Of a stretch of 64,000 bases of DNA, positions 1-8,797 are shown piece after piece; position 1 is the first letter of the stretch; each line of letters begins with the position of its first letter. Location of the stretch: contig NZ_CP015093.1 of NCBI RefSeq assembly GCF_001975705.1, forward strand, positions 3,666,501-3,730,500. Reading direction: 5' to 3'. The stretch is from Salipiger abyssi. GTDB lineage: Bacteria; Pseudomonadota; Alphaproteobacteria; Rhodobacterales; Rhodobacteraceae. The translations under genes and the position numbers were made by a program. The notes beneath the pieces were generated by a model. It saw only the letters and a list, made by a program, of their open reading frames with translations, was not told the DNA's origin and did not search any database.

Positions 1-287
1 GTATCGGGCAGCCAGCCCAGGAGGAAGCTGTCGCGGGTCAGCCAGTCGATGAAGATCTTGGGCTCGGTCCAGAACACCTGAACCAGCCATTTCCAGTATT
101 GTACCAGCGGCGGCTCGCCGAGGCCGAGCGCCTGGCGCATCTTCTCCTTCACCTCCGGCGGCACGGTGAGCGGCACCTGCGCCATGGGATCGCCGGGGGC
201 GAGCTGGAGGAGCATGAAGATCACGAAACTGATGAACAGAAGCGTCGGGATCGACAGGACCAGTCGTCGGGTTGCATAGGTCAGCAT
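1..287 (-). CDS. Peptide/oligopeptide ABC transporter permease, DppB/OppB type (3' part beyond window)
   Basis: The first 95 residues of an inner-membrane permease are visible; the gene continues past the window edge. It starts MLTYATRRLVLSIPTLLFIS, a basic N-terminus followed at once by a hydrophobic segment of about 20 residues and then LAPGDP. This is the typical N-terminus of DppB/OppB/GsiC-type permeases of the binding-protein-dependent family 5 peptide importers. It lies 104 nt downstream of the family 5 binding protein gene on the same strand, so binding protein and permease are probably one operon, while the ATPase is divergent. The family call is solid; the substrate (peptide, nickel or opine) cannot be read from the sequence. 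Confidence 0.85.
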   Translation of the reverse strand, partial: MLTYATRRLVLSIPTLLFISFVIFMLLQLAPGDPMAQVPLTVPPEVKEKMRQALGLGEPPLVQYWKWLVQVFWTEPKIFIDWLTRDSFLLGWLPD

Positions 288-341
288 GCGGCGCCTCGGG
301 TCATGAGTTCAGCTATCCTCCGGTTGGGGACTGGCGGGGGA

Positions 342-365
342 CGGGGCGGCAAAGCGGCCGCCCCG
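342..365. terminator. Intercistronic hairpin between binding-protein and permease genes
   Basis: Perfect 9-bp arms CGGGGCGGC and GCCGCCCCG surround a 6-nt loop. The T-rich side (GTTTTC) is on the plus strand, whereas the genes run on the minus strand. I infer a stabilising or attenuating hairpin that lets the binding protein be made in excess of the permease, rather than a full terminator. Confidence 0.55.
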
Positions 366-391
366 TTTTCGTCAGAGGTGTCAGGTGGCGA

Positions 392-2098
392 TCAGCCGTC
401 GATGCGGTACCAGTCGGCGGCGTTCCAGAGCTCGGAGTCCCAGGTGTTCAGGACCACGCCGCCCAGCGTGTTGGAATGCGCCGAGACGCGGCCACGGTCG
501 ACCAGCGGCACGATTGTCATCGTCTCCTTGGTCAGCATCTCGTTGAGCTTCTTGGCGATCTCGCCGCGCTTTTCCAGCTCGCCGGTCTTGGCCAGCTCGT
601 CGAGCAGCGCGTCGTATTCCGGGTCGCAGAAACGGTTGATGTTCTCGCCCTGCCACTGGCTCGACGGCTTCGGCTCGTTGCCGCAGCGATACATCGACAG
701 ATACGATTGCGGGTCGGTGCCGTCGAAGTTGTTGGCGTACATTTCCACGTCCGCATAGAACTTCTGGAACGTGTCGGGCGAGCCCGGGTCGCCGCCGAAG
801 AACACCGAGCTGTCGACATTGCGCAGTTCGGTTTCGACGCCGATCTGACTCCACCAGTCCTTGATCAGGGCCTGGAAGTCCTGGCGCACGGCGTTGGTCG
901 AGGTCTGATAGAGCAGCGACAGTTCCATGCCGTCCTTCTCGCGCACGCCGTCGCCGTCGGTGTCGGTCCAGCCGGACTCTTCCAGCAGCGCCTTGGCGCC
1001 TTCGAGATCCTGCGTCAGGCATTCCTCGTTGGGCGAGGCGTAGAGCTCCGGCGCGGGGACGAGGTTACAGGTCGGACGACCGGCCTGGCCATAGCCGATC
1101 TCGGTCAGAAGGCCGCGGTCGATGGCCATGGAGAGCGCCTTGCGCACGTTGAAATCCGACAGGATCGGGTGCGGATGCGCAACGGTGGAGCGCTCGCCCT
1201 CGGGCAGATCGGGCGAGGGATCGGTGAGGTTCATCTCGATCCGTTCCACCAGAGTACCGAAGGCCGAGACCGGCGTGCCGGTGCCGCCCTCGGACATCGA
1301 GGCGAGCACATCGGGGGCCAGCTGGAGGTTCCAGGCGTAATCGAACTCGCCGGTCTGAAGCACCGCGCGCGCCGCCGATTCCGCATCGCCGCCGCCTTTC
1401 AGCGTGGCGGTGGCAAAGGCGGGCTTCGCCGGATCACGGTAATTGGGGTTTGCCGAGAGCGAAATCACGTCGTTCGGCTTGAACTCGTCGACCACGAAGG
1501 GGCCGGTGCCGATCGGATAGAAATTCGCGTCGGTGCAGGACGAGGCATTGGCGCCGAGGCACTCCTCGAACTGCGCTTTCTGAAGGATCGGCGACTGGCC
1601 GCCCATGAAGGGGCCGTAGGGGTTCGGCATCGGCTTGTCGAAATTCACCACGACGGTCAGATCGTCCGGGGTTTCGATGCTTTCGACGCCGGTGAACTTG
1701 GCGAGCTGTGCGCAGCCGCCTTCGGGATGCATGCAGTATTCGCCGGTGAACTTCACATCCGCCGAGGTGACGGGGCTGCCGTCGGACCAGACGAGCCCGT
1801 CCTTCAGCGTCCAGGTGATCGAGGTCAGATCCTCGGACACGCCGCCGTTTTCGACGGTGGGGATCTCGGTGGCGAGATAGGGCACAAGCGCGCCGGTCTC
1901 GGTGTAACGGCCCAGCGGTTCCAACACCAGCGAGGCGGCCTCGATGTCCTTCGTCCCGCCCGAAAGATAGGGGGTCATGATGGACGGCGCCTGCCAGTAG
2001 ATGATGTTCACATGCCCGTCCTCGCCGCGCTCGGCAAAGGCGGCGGGGGCCAGCGCAGATGTGGCGACCGCCCCGAGCAAGAGGGTCTTGAGCGTCAT
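392..2098 (-). CDS. ABC transporter substrate-binding protein, family 5 (peptide type)
   Basis: A 568-aa periplasmic solute receptor of the SBP_bac_5 family. A Sec signal peptide of about 22 residues ends at AFA. The mature part has the family sequence, including a segment near residue 90 on the drug/peptide-type pattern (TWTLKDGLVWSDGSPVTSADV). An AAGGAG ribosome binding site lies 6 nt before the ATG and fixes the start. It delivers substrate to the permease encoded downstream; the double-ATPase gene is divergent across a 246-nt gap. Two M20 hydrolases and an amine/amino-acid oxidase nearby suggest that the import feeds hydrolysis and oxidation of an N-acyl or peptide-like compound. The substrate is inference; the family is clear. 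Confidence 0.9.
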   Translation of the reverse strand: MTLKTLLLGAVATSALAPAAFAERGEDGHVNIIYWQAPSIMTPYLSGGTKDIEAASLVLEPLGRYTETGALVPYLATEIPTVENGGVSEDLTSITWTLKDGLVWSDGSPVTSADVKFTGEYCMHPEGGCAQLAKFTGVESIETPDDLTVVVNFDKPMPNPYGPFMGGQSPILQKAQFEECLGANASSCTDANFYPIGTGPFVVDEFKPNDVISLSANPNYRDPAKPAFATATLKGGGDAESAARAVLQTGEFDYAWNLQLAPDVLASMSEGGTGTPVSAFGTLVERIEMNLTDPSPDLPEGERSTVAHPHPILSDFNVRKALSMAIDRGLLTEIGYGQAGRPTCNLVPAPELYASPNEECLTQDLEGAKALLEESGWTDTDGDGVREKDGMELSLLYQTSTNAVRQDFQALIKDWWSQIGVETELRNVDSSVFFGGDPGSPDTFQKFYADVEMYANNFDGTDPQSYLSMYRCGNEPKPSSQWQGENINRFCDPEYDALLDELAKTGELEKRGEIAKKLNEMLTKETMTIVPLVDRGRVSAHSNTLGGVVLNTWDSELWNAADWYRIDG

Positions 2099-2284
2099 GA
2101 GTCTCTCCTTGTTGGGCTGCCGGCCACGGGGACCGGCTTTTGGTTTTTATGGAGGGGAATCACCCGAGCCCCGGCCGCGTTTCACAAGCGTCCTGAGCGC
2201 CGCGACGATCCCCGTCGTGCCAATCATCGAAACAGAACCCGTCAAAATTGCAAGCGCTGCCTTGGCGGAAACCATCGCGGGGGT

Positions 2285-2314
2285 TTGACAGTTTGACGGG
2301 CCTGCCCGTAGCGT
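2285..2314 (+). promoter_or_regulatory. Weak sigma70-like promoter candidate for the double-ATPase gene
   Basis: A perfect TTGACA (2285-2290) is followed 18 nt later by a poor -10, TAGCGT (2309-2314), in the divergent region between the binding-protein and ATPase genes. The -10 is far from consensus, so this is a candidate only. Confidence 0.3.
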
Positions 2315-2344
2315 TTGCATTCATACATCTTCAGGAGTGCGCGC

Positions 2345-4165
2345 ATGCTCGACAACCCCATCGCCCGGATCGACCGCCTTCGGGTCGAGTTCGAAACAAA
2401 GGACGGCACCGTCGCGGGCGTCGAGGATGTGAGCTTTGACGTCAATGCGGGCGAGACCGTCTGCATCGTCGGCGAATCGGGATCGGGCAAATCGGTCTCG
2501 TCGCTGTCGCTGATGCGGCTCATCGAGTTCGGCGGCGGCGAGATCGCCAATGGCCGCCTGCTTTTTGATCGCAAAGAGGGCGGAGAGCTGGATCTCGCCA
2601 CCGCCGATCAGGATCTGATGCGCACGATCCGCGGCAATGAAATCGGCATGATCTTTCAGGAGCCGATGACCGCGCTGAACCCGGTCTTCACCGTGGGCCG
2701 GCAGCTCACCGAAGGGCTGCGCGTGCATCGCGGCATGACCCGTGAGCAGGCCGAGGCGCGGGCGCTCGAACTCTTGCAGCAGGTGCGAATCCCCGAGCCC
2801 GAGCGGCGGCTGAAGCAATATCCGCACGAGCTCTCGGGCGGCATGCGCCAGCGCGTGGTGATTGCCATGGCGCTGGCCTGCAAGCCGCGCCTGCTGATCG
2901 CCGACGAGCCGACCACGGCGCTCGACGTGACGATCCAGGCAGAGATTCTGGCACTGATGGACCGGCTGAAGCGCGAGACCGGCACGGCGGTGATGTTCAT
3001 CACCCATGACATGGCGGTGGTGGCGCAGATGGCCGACCGCGTGGTCGTCATGTTCCGCGGCAACAAGGTCGAGGAGGGCACCGCCGAGGAGATCTTCGAG
3101 CATCCGCAGCACCCCTATACCAAGGCGCTGCTGGCGGCCGTGCCCAAGCTCGGCGAGATGAAAGGCAAGGCGCTGCCCGAGCCGATGCGGCTGCTGGGCC
3201 GCGAGCAGGACGAGGTGAAGCCGATCCCCGGCACCGATAAGCCGCTGCTGACGGTCGAGGGGCTGACCACGCGCTTTCCGGTCAAGGGCGGGTTCTTTCG
3301 CCGCACCATCGCCAATGTGCATGCGGTCGAGGATCTGAACTTCGTGCTCAACAAGGGCCAGACCCTGAGCCTCGTGGGGGAATCGGGCTGCGGCAAGTCG
3401 ACGGCGGGCCGCTCGATCCTGCGGCTGGTGGAGCCGATGCGCGGGCGCGTCGATCTCGATGGCACCGATATCATGGGGCTGGGGCCCAACATGCTGCGCG
3501 ACGAGCGGCGGCAGATGCAGATGATCTTTCAGGACCCCTTTGCCTCGCTGAACCCGCAAATGAACCTCGCCGATCAGGTGGCCGAGCCGATGCGCAATTA
3601 CGGCACACATTCGGGATCGGAGATGATGGACCGGGTGGCGATGCTCTTCGACCGGGTGGAGCTGCCGCGCAGCTTTATGCGGCGTTTCCCGCACGAGCTG
3701 TCTGGCGGGCAGCGGCAACGGATCGCCATCGCCCGGGCGCTGGCGCTGAACCCAAAGCTGATCGTCTCGGACGAGGCGGTCTCGGCGCTGGACGTGTCGG
3801 TGCAGGCACAGGTGCTGAACCTGATGATGGAATTGCAGGCGGAGATGGGGCTCTCCTATCTCTTCATCAGCCACGACATGGCGGTGGTCGAACGGGTGAG
3901 CCACAAGGTGGGGGTGATGTATCTCGGGCGCATCGTCGAGATCGGCCCTCGCGCGGCGGTGTTCGAGAATCCGCAGCACCCCTATACCCAGGCGCTGATG
4001 AAGGCGGTGCCGATTGCCGACCCGCATATGCGGAAATCCGAAAAGGATCTGAATTTCAAACCGATTCCCTCTCCGATTCACCCGGTGGGATATGAGCCCG
4101 AGCCCAATGTCTATGACGAGGTGTCGCCCGGGCATTTCGTTCTGACTTCGGATAGCGGCTATTAA
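2345..4165 (+). CDS. ABC transporter, fused double ATP-binding protein (DppD-DppF/GsiA type)
   Basis: A 606-aa cytoplasmic ATPase made of two complete nucleotide-binding domains, equivalent to a DppD-DppF fusion. Each half has a Walker A (GESGSGKS near residue 50; GESGCGKS near residue 355), an ABC signature (LSGGMRQR; LSGGQRQR), a Walker B followed by DEPTTALD or DEAVSALD, and the oligopeptide-transporter C-terminal region (HPQHPYTKALL, NPQHPYTQALM). The start at 2345 was chosen because AGGAG at 2333-2337 sits 7 nt upstream; an in-frame ATG 30 nt earlier lacks such a site. It energises the importer whose binding protein and permease lie divergently upstream. Confidence 0.93.
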   Translation: MLDNPIARIDRLRVEFETKDGTVAGVEDVSFDVNAGETVCIVGESGSGKSVSSLSLMRLIEFGGGEIANGRLLFDRKEGGELDLATADQDLMRTIRGNEIGMIFQEPMTALNPVFTVGRQLTEGLRVHRGMTREQAEARALELLQQVRIPEPERRLKQYPHELSGGMRQRVVIAMALACKPRLLIADEPTTALDVTIQAEILALMDRLKRETGTAVMFITHDMAVVAQMADRVVVMFRGNKVEEGTAEEIFEHPQHPYTKALLAAVPKLGEMKGKALPEPMRLLGREQDEVKPIPGTDKPLLTVEGLTTRFPVKGGFFRRTIANVHAVEDLNFVLNKGQTLSLVGESGCGKSTAGRSILRLVEPMRGRVDLDGTDIMGLGPNMLRDERRQMQMIFQDPFASLNPQMNLADQVAEPMRNYGTHSGSEMMDRVAMLFDRVELPRSFMRRFPHELSGGQRQRIAIARALALNPKLIVSDEAVSALDVSVQAQVLNLMMELQAEMGLSYLFISHDMAVVERVSHKVGVMYLGRIVEIGPRAAVFENPQHPYTQALMKAVPIADPHMRKSEKDLNFKPIPSPIHPVGYEPEPNVYDEVSPGHFVLTSDSGY

Positions 4166-4174
4166 GCGGGCAGG

Positions 4175-4195
4175 CGCGGGGGCTCCGCCCCCGCG
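4175..4195 (+). terminator. GC-rich hairpin after the ABC ATPase gene
   Basis: Arms CGCGGGGGC and GCCCCCGCG (9 bp, perfect) enclose a 3-nt loop, starting 9 nt after the stop codon. There is no U-run, so it may act as a 3'-end stabiliser or a Rho-assisted terminator. A copy of the 22-nt dispersed repeat follows at 4282-4303. Confidence 0.5.
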
Positions 4196-4281
4196 ACCCC
4201 CGTTACGGTCGCGCTCGTTGACCGGGGCATCACCTGTGAAAAGGGGGGCGTTGCCCCTCGCGCGACGGGGCGCGCTCCCCC

Positions 4282-4303
4282 GAGTATTTGCGGAAAGATG
4301 AAA
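4282..4303 (+). repeat. Dispersed 22-nt 3'-UTR repeat, copy 1
   Basis: Begins GAGTATTT, then GCGG, then AAAGATGAAA. Nearly identical to the elements at 15903-15924, 47990-48011 and 59397-59418 (minus). It lies downstream of the ABC ATPase stop codon in the same orientation, after a GC-rich hairpin, and upstream of the argE-like gene. Confidence 0.8.
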
Positions 4304-4422
4304 CTGTCTTTTGACGGAAATTTGGGCGCGGCATGCGGTCGGGTGCCGGCTTTGCGCGCGGCGGGCTTGCGGGCCACTGCGGGCGGGCTTAGGTCATTGG
4401 TGAACGAACGAAGGACCCCAAA

Positions 4423-5589
4423 ATGCCGACCCGCCTGTCCCCGCGCGAGATCCTCGCGCATCTGGTGAGCTTTCCCACCGTCAGCCGCGACACCAACCTG
4501 CCGCTGATCGACTGGGTGGAGGGCTATCTGGGCGGCCACGGCATCGACAGCCACCGCCACTACAAGGAGGCCGAGCCCGATCTCAAGGCGGCGCTCTTTG
4601 CTCATGTGGGGCCGGAGGAGGAAGGTGGCGTGGTGCTCTCTGGGCACACGGATGTGGTGCCGGTCGACGGGCAGGAATGGACCTCCGATCCCTGGGCACT
4701 GACCGAGCGCGACGGCCGGCTCTACGGTCGCGGTTCCACCGATATGAAGGGCTTTGACGCGCTGGCGATCTGGGCGCTGGTCGAGGCGAAGCATCGCGGC
4801 GTGACGCGGCCCCTGCAACTGGCGCTGACCTATGACGAAGAGATCGGCTGCACCGGCGCCGCCGATCTGGTGGCGGCGATGCAGGGGGTGGTGCCCAAGG
4901 CGGCCTCGGCGATCATCGGTGAGCCGACGATGATCAAGGCGGTGACTGGTCACAAGGGCGGGGTGAATTTCTGGATCCATGTGCACGGGGTCGAGGTGCA
5001 CAGCTCGATCCTGCATACCGGCGTCTCGGCGATCATGTGGGGCGCGAAGCTCATCGAATGGGCCAATGCGCAGAACGCCGCCAATGCCGCCGCCACACCC
5101 GGCGAGATCGCGGCGCTTTTCGATCCGCCCTATACCAATGTGCATGTGGGCCAGATCCATGGCGGCACCGCGCACAACATCACCGCCAAGGATTGCGCGT
5201 TCGGCATGAGCTTTCGTGTCATCCCCGGCGAGGATCCGGAAGACTGGGCGCGGCGCCTGATGGAGGCGGTGACCGCGCTGGAGGCGGAGATGAAAGCGGT
5301 GCATCCCGATGCCTGGATCGAGGTCACGCGGATGTTCGATCTGCCGCCGCTGAGGCCCACCGAGGGCAACAGCGCCGAAGAGCTGGTGCGTCAGGTGACC
5401 GGCGACAACGGTGTGATGCAGGTGAGCTACGGCACCGAGGCCAGCCATTTTCAGGCCGGTGGCTATGACGCGGTGGTCTGCGGACCGAGCGACATCACCA
5501 TCGCCCACAAGCCCGACGAATATATCGAAATCTCGCAGCTCGACGCCGGGCAGCGCTTTATGGACGGTCTGCTGGAGCGGTTGCGATGA
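4423..5589 (+). CDS. M20 metallopeptidase, acetylornithine deacetylase-like (ArgE family)
   Basis: A 388-aa cytoplasmic zinc hydrolase of the M20/ArgE-DapE family that removes an acyl group from N-acyl amino acids. Visible metal and catalytic motifs are SGHTDVVP (His and Asp near residues 75-77), GRGSTDMKG (bridging Asp near residue 107) and TYDEEIGCTGA (Glu-Glu near 144), followed by the lid/dimerisation domain. AAGGA lies 7 nt before the ATG. It overlaps the following oxidoreductase gene by 4 nt (ATGA), indicating translational coupling. Its place between a peptide importer and a second M20 enzyme argues for a catabolic role rather than arginine synthesis, so argE is not assigned as the symbol. 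Confidence 0.88.
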   Translation: MPTRLSPREILAHLVSFPTVSRDTNLPLIDWVEGYLGGHGIDSHRHYKEAEPDLKAALFAHVGPEEEGGVVLSGHTDVVPVDGQEWTSDPWALTERDGRLYGRGSTDMKGFDALAIWALVEAKHRGVTRPLQLALTYDEEIGCTGAADLVAAMQGVVPKAASAIIGEPTMIKAVTGHKGGVNFWIHVHGVEVHSSILHTGVSAIMWGAKLIEWANAQNAANAAATPGEIAALFDPPYTNVHVGQIHGGTAHNITAKDCAFGMSFRVIPGEDPEDWARRLMEAVTALEAEMKAVHPDAWIEVTRMFDLPPLRPTEGNSAEELVRQVTGDNGVMQVSYGTEASHFQAGGYDAVVCGPSDITIAHKPDEYIEISQLDAGQRFMDGLLERLR

Positions 5590-6929
5590 TCTTTCCGTTC
5601 CGCGACGAGGGGCCCGTCGAGCACGATGGCCCGCTGCCCGAGGCATGCGATCTCGCGGTGATCGGCGGCGGGGTGATCGGCGTCTCGACGGCGCTTTACG
5701 CGGCGCGGGCGGGGCTGAACGTGGTGCTGCTGGAAAAGGGTCGGGTGGCCGCCGAGCAGAGCTCGCGCAACTGGGGCTGGATCCGCGTGCAGGGCCGCGA
5801 CATGGCCGAGATCCCGATTGCGCTCGAGGCGCAGGATCTCTGGCCGCAGCTCGACGCGGAGTGCGGCGGGCGGCTCGGCGTGACGCAGGTGGGCGTGAGC
5901 TATCTCGCCCGCAGCGACAAGGAGATGGCGGGCTTTGCCGGCTGGCTGGAAGAGGCCAGACCGCTCGGCGTGTCCTCGCATCTGCTGGATGCCGATGAGA
6001 CCAAAACGCTGCTCGGCGCCGGGGACAGCCCCTGGGTCGGCGCGCTGCATACGCCCACCGATATGAAGGGCGAGCCCTGGGTGGCGGTGCCGGAGCTGGC
6101 GCGGCTCGCAGTCTCCGAGGGCGCCACGATCCGGGAGCGCTGCGCCGTGCGCGGGCTCGACATGCAGGGCGGAAAGGTCGCCGGGGTCGTCACCGAGAAG
6201 GGCCGCATCGCCTGCACGCAGGTGGTTCTGGCGGGTGGGGCGTGGTCCTCGCTCTTCCTGCGCCGGCACGGGGTGCGCATCCCGCAACTCTCGGTGCGCT
6301 CCACCGCGATGGCGACGGAGCGGCTGCCGCAGGGGGTGAACACCGCGGCGGTCGACGATGCGCTGGCCTTTCGTCCACGCGATGACGGTGGCTACACGCT
6401 GGCGCCGGCAGGGTTTGCCGAGCTCTTCATCGGGCCGGATGCGTTTCGCGGGCTCAAGACCTATCTGCCGCTGGCGTTCACGGGCGATTTCGACGTGCAT
6501 CTGCGCGCGCCGGCGCCGGCAGGCTATCCGGATGCCTGGGGCACGCCGCGCCGCTGGGGTGACGGTGACGAGACGCCTTTCGAGCGCATGCGCATTCTCT
6601 CGCCCGAGCCCAACGCCGCCAAGGTCGCCGAGATGCGCCGGCGGTTCGGGCAGCATTTCCCGCAGATGGGCGAGGTGCCCCTGCAGGCCGCCTGGGCCGG
6701 GATGATCGACGTGATGCCCGATGTGGTGCCGGTGGTCGACCGGGTGCCGGAGCTGCCGGGGCTGATCGCGGTCACCGGCATGTGCGGCCACGGTTTCGGC
6801 ATCGGTCCCGCCTTCGGACGCATCGCCGCCGATATGGCGCAGGGGCGCGATCCCGGCCACGATCTGAGCCGCTTCCGCATCACTCGCTTTTCCGACGGCT
6901 CGAAACTGATCCCCGGACCCAATATCTGA
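5586..6929 (+). CDS. FAD-dependent oxidoreductase, DAO (D-amino acid oxidase/glycine oxidase) family
   Basis: A 447-aa flavoprotein with an N-terminal dinucleotide-binding motif (GGGVIG, near residue 28) and the DAO-family C-terminal motif GMCGHGFGIGP that closes the FAD site. Such enzymes oxidise amines or amino acids, passing electrons to oxygen or the respiratory chain. The segment SSRNWGWIR after the Rossmann fold resembles a subgroup found in amine and opine catabolic clusters (recalled, unverified). Its start overlaps the ArgE-like gene by 4 nt. Likely job: oxidise the amino compound released by the neighbouring hydrolases. The substrate is unknown. Confidence 0.87.
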   Translation: MIFPFRDEGPVEHDGPLPEACDLAVIGGGVIGVSTALYAARAGLNVVLLEKGRVAAEQSSRNWGWIRVQGRDMAEIPIALEAQDLWPQLDAECGGRLGVTQVGVSYLARSDKEMAGFAGWLEEARPLGVSSHLLDADETKTLLGAGDSPWVGALHTPTDMKGEPWVAVPELARLAVSEGATIRERCAVRGLDMQGGKVAGVVTEKGRIACTQVVLAGGAWSSLFLRRHGVRIPQLSVRSTAMATERLPQGVNTAAVDDALAFRPRDDGGYTLAPAGFAELFIGPDAFRGLKTYLPLAFTGDFDVHLRAPAPAGYPDAWGTPRRWGDGDETPFERMRILSPEPNAAKVAEMRRRFGQHFPQMGEVPLQAAWAGMIDVMPDVVPVVDRVPELPGLIAVTGMCGHGFGIGPAFGRIAADMAQGRDPGHDLSRFRITRFSDGSKLIPGPNI

Positions 6930-7008
6930 CATTCAGTCCGGCCGCGCTTGCCGCCCGCACCGGGCGGTGGCAGGCTTTTCACAAGATACGAGAACAGGAG
7001 CCACCGAC

Positions 7009-8172
7009 ATGCCCGTCAAGAACCGTTTCGCCGAGTTGCAGGACGAAATCACCGCCTGGCGACGCGATTTCCACGAAAACCCCGAGATCCTCTTCGACAC
7101 CCACCGTACCGCCGGCATCGTCGCTGAAAAGCTGCGCGACTTCGGCTGCGACGAGGTGACCGAGGGCATCGGACGCACCGGTGTGGTCGGTGTGATCAAG
7201 GGCAAGGCCAATGGTTCGGGCAAGGTGATCGGGCTGCGCGCCGATATGGACGCGCTGCCGATCCACGAGGCGACGGGGCTCGACTATGCCTCCAAGACGC
7301 CCGGCGCCATGCATGCCTGCGGCCATGACGGCCACACCGCCATGCTGCTGGGGGCGGCGAAATACCTCTCCGAGACGCGCAATTTCGACGGCACCGTGGT
7401 GGTGATCTTCCAGCCCGCCGAAGAGGGCGGCGCCGGCGGGCGCTTCATGTGCGAGGATGGGCTGATGGAGCGCTGGGGCATCCAGGAGGTCTATGGCATG
7501 CACAACTGGCCCGGCGTGCCCACCGGGCAGTTCGCCATCCGGCCCGGCGCCTTCTTTGCCGCCACCGACCAGTTCGAGATCACTGTGCATGGCAAGGGCG
7601 GCCACGCCGCCAAGCCGCATCAGGCCACCGACCCGCTGGTCGCGTCCGCGCATGTGGTGACCGCGCTGCAAAGCATCGTCAGCCGCAATTCCGACCCCGA
7701 CGATCAGATGGTGATCTCTGTCACCTCGATCGAGAGCTCGTCGAAGGCCTTCAACGTGATCCCCGCCGCCGTCACAATGCGCGGCACCATGCGCACCATG
7801 TCGAAGACGAACCGCGACCTCGGCGAGGAGCGGATCAAGGCGCTGGCCGCCGCCACTGCGCAGGCGCTCGGCTGCGAGGCCGAAATCAAATGGATTCCGG
7901 GCTATCCGGCGATGGTCAACAGCGAGGCGCAGACCGAGTTCGCCGCCGATGTGGCCGAGGCCATTGCCGGCGCCTGCGAGCGCGATGCGCCGATCACCAT
8001 GGGCGGCGAGGATTTCGCCTATATGCTGGAGGAACGCCCCGGCGCCTATATCCTCGTGGGCAACGGCCCCTCTGCCGATGTTCACAACCCCGAGTATAAC
8101 TTCAACGACGAGGCGATTCCCGCAGGCTGTTCGTGGTGGGCCGAGGTCGTGGAGCGGCGCATGCCTGCCTGA
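7009..8172 (+). CDS. M20 family amidohydrolase (hippurate hydrolase / IAA-amino acid hydrolase-like)
   Basis: A 387-aa member of the M20D amidohydrolases, which split N-acyl or aromatic-acyl amino acids. Motifs are ADMDALPI, MHACGHDGHTAML (metal ligands Cys, His), FQPAEEGGAGG (Glu-Glu), the dimerisation-domain HGKGGHAAKPH and a C-terminal GGEDFAYML. The start at 7009 has AGGAG 8 nt upstream; an earlier in-frame ATG at 6967 lacks a comparable site. Last gene of the catabolic block, 79 nt after the oxidoreductase. Two different M20 enzymes in one cluster suggest two amide bonds or two classes of substrate. Confidence 0.9.
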   Translation: MPVKNRFAELQDEITAWRRDFHENPEILFDTHRTAGIVAEKLRDFGCDEVTEGIGRTGVVGVIKGKANGSGKVIGLRADMDALPIHEATGLDYASKTPGAMHACGHDGHTAMLLGAAKYLSETRNFDGTVVVIFQPAEEGGAGGRFMCEDGLMERWGIQEVYGMHNWPGVPTGQFAIRPGAFFAATDQFEITVHGKGGHAAKPHQATDPLVASAHVVTALQSIVSRNSDPDDQMVISVTSIESSSKAFNVIPAAVTMRGTMRTMSKTNRDLGEERIKALAAATAQALGCEAEIKWIPGYPAMVNSEAQTEFAADVAEAIAGACERDAPITMGGEDFAYMLEERPGAYILVGNGPSADVHNPEYNFNDEAIPAGCSWWAEVVERRMPA

Positions 8173-8266
8173 AGCCTGTGCAGATGACGCTCGCTCACGA
8201 AAAGGTCAAAAAGATTCTGTAGGTTACATTTTTATTCTCACATTCAGATGTGTACCATCCTAGGGA

Positions 8267-8292
8267 CCGGCGCGGCGTCACACCCGCGCCGG
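8267..8292 (+). promoter_or_regulatory. Hairpin in the leader of the cytochrome c' gene
   Basis: Perfect 9-bp arms CCGGCGCGG and CCGCGCCGG with an 8-nt loop lie 40 nt upstream of the cytochrome c' ATG. A possible -10 (TACCAT, 8253-8258) just precedes it, which would place the hairpin at the 5' end of the mRNA. It could instead end transcription of the upstream amidohydrolase gene, but no U-run follows. Confidence 0.4.
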
Positions 8293-8332
8293 TTCTGTGT
8301 TCAACCCATGTAAAACAGGGATCTCATCCGAC

Positions 8333-8794
8333 ATGCGCAAGGTTCTCCTCTCAGCTTTGATCGCTGCCGTTCCCGCCACGATGGCACTGGCGCAAACCGC
8401 CGAAAACGAAACCGTCAAGGCGCGCCGCGCCTTCTACACCATGCTTGGCTTTGAAATGGGCGGTCTTGCCGCCATGGCGCAGGGCAAGGTCGATTACGAC
8501 GCCGAGGCCGCACAGGCGCATGCCGCCGACATGGTCACGCTGACCGGGCTTCACACGGCGGATTTCTATGCGCCGGGCACGTCGAAAGACGATCTGCCGG
8601 GCGAGACACGGGCGCTGCCGGTGATCTGGGAAGACATGGGCGCGTTCCAGGAAAAGGGTCAGGCCTTTGGTGCCGCCCTGGCAGAGCTCAACACCGCCGC
8701 CGGTGAAGGGCTCGACGCGCTGCGCCCCGCCGTGGGCAAGCTCGGCGGCGCCTGCAAGGCCTGCCATGACGATTTCCGTGCCGCGGATTTCTGA
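8333..8794 (+). CDS. Cytochrome c' / class II c-type cytochrome
   Basis: A 153-aa periplasmic haem protein. The N-terminus starts MRKVLLSALIAA and ends its Sec signal near MALAQ, residue 20. The rest is helical, and the single CxxCH haem site (CKACH, residues 141-145) is only eight residues from the C-terminus. That is the architecture of cytochrome c'/c-556 four-helix-bundle proteins, which bind NO or transfer electrons. The start at the ATG was preferred over an upstream in-frame GTG because the signal peptide begins there. It is followed 3 nt later by a cytochrome b gene, as expected for a c'/b561 redox pair. Confidence 0.9.
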   Translation: MRKVLLSALIAAVPATMALAQTAENETVKARRAFYTMLGFEMGGLAAMAQGKVDYDAEAAQAHAADMVTLTGLHTADFYAPGTSKDDLPGETRALPVIWEDMGAFQEKGQAFGAALAELNTAAGEGLDALRPAVGKLGGACKACHDDFRAADF

Positions 8795-8797
8795 GCC

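Noticed and set aside
272..2296. Long plus-strand open frame of 674 codons over the binding-protein gene
   Set aside because: Antisense shadow of a GC-rich gene; low-complexity Arg/Gly/His composition, no family features, while the minus-strand frame has a signal peptide and ribosome binding site.
4162..5646. 494-codon minus-strand open frame over the ArgE-like gene
   Set aside because: Shadow of a gene with intact M20 motifs; no ribosome binding site.
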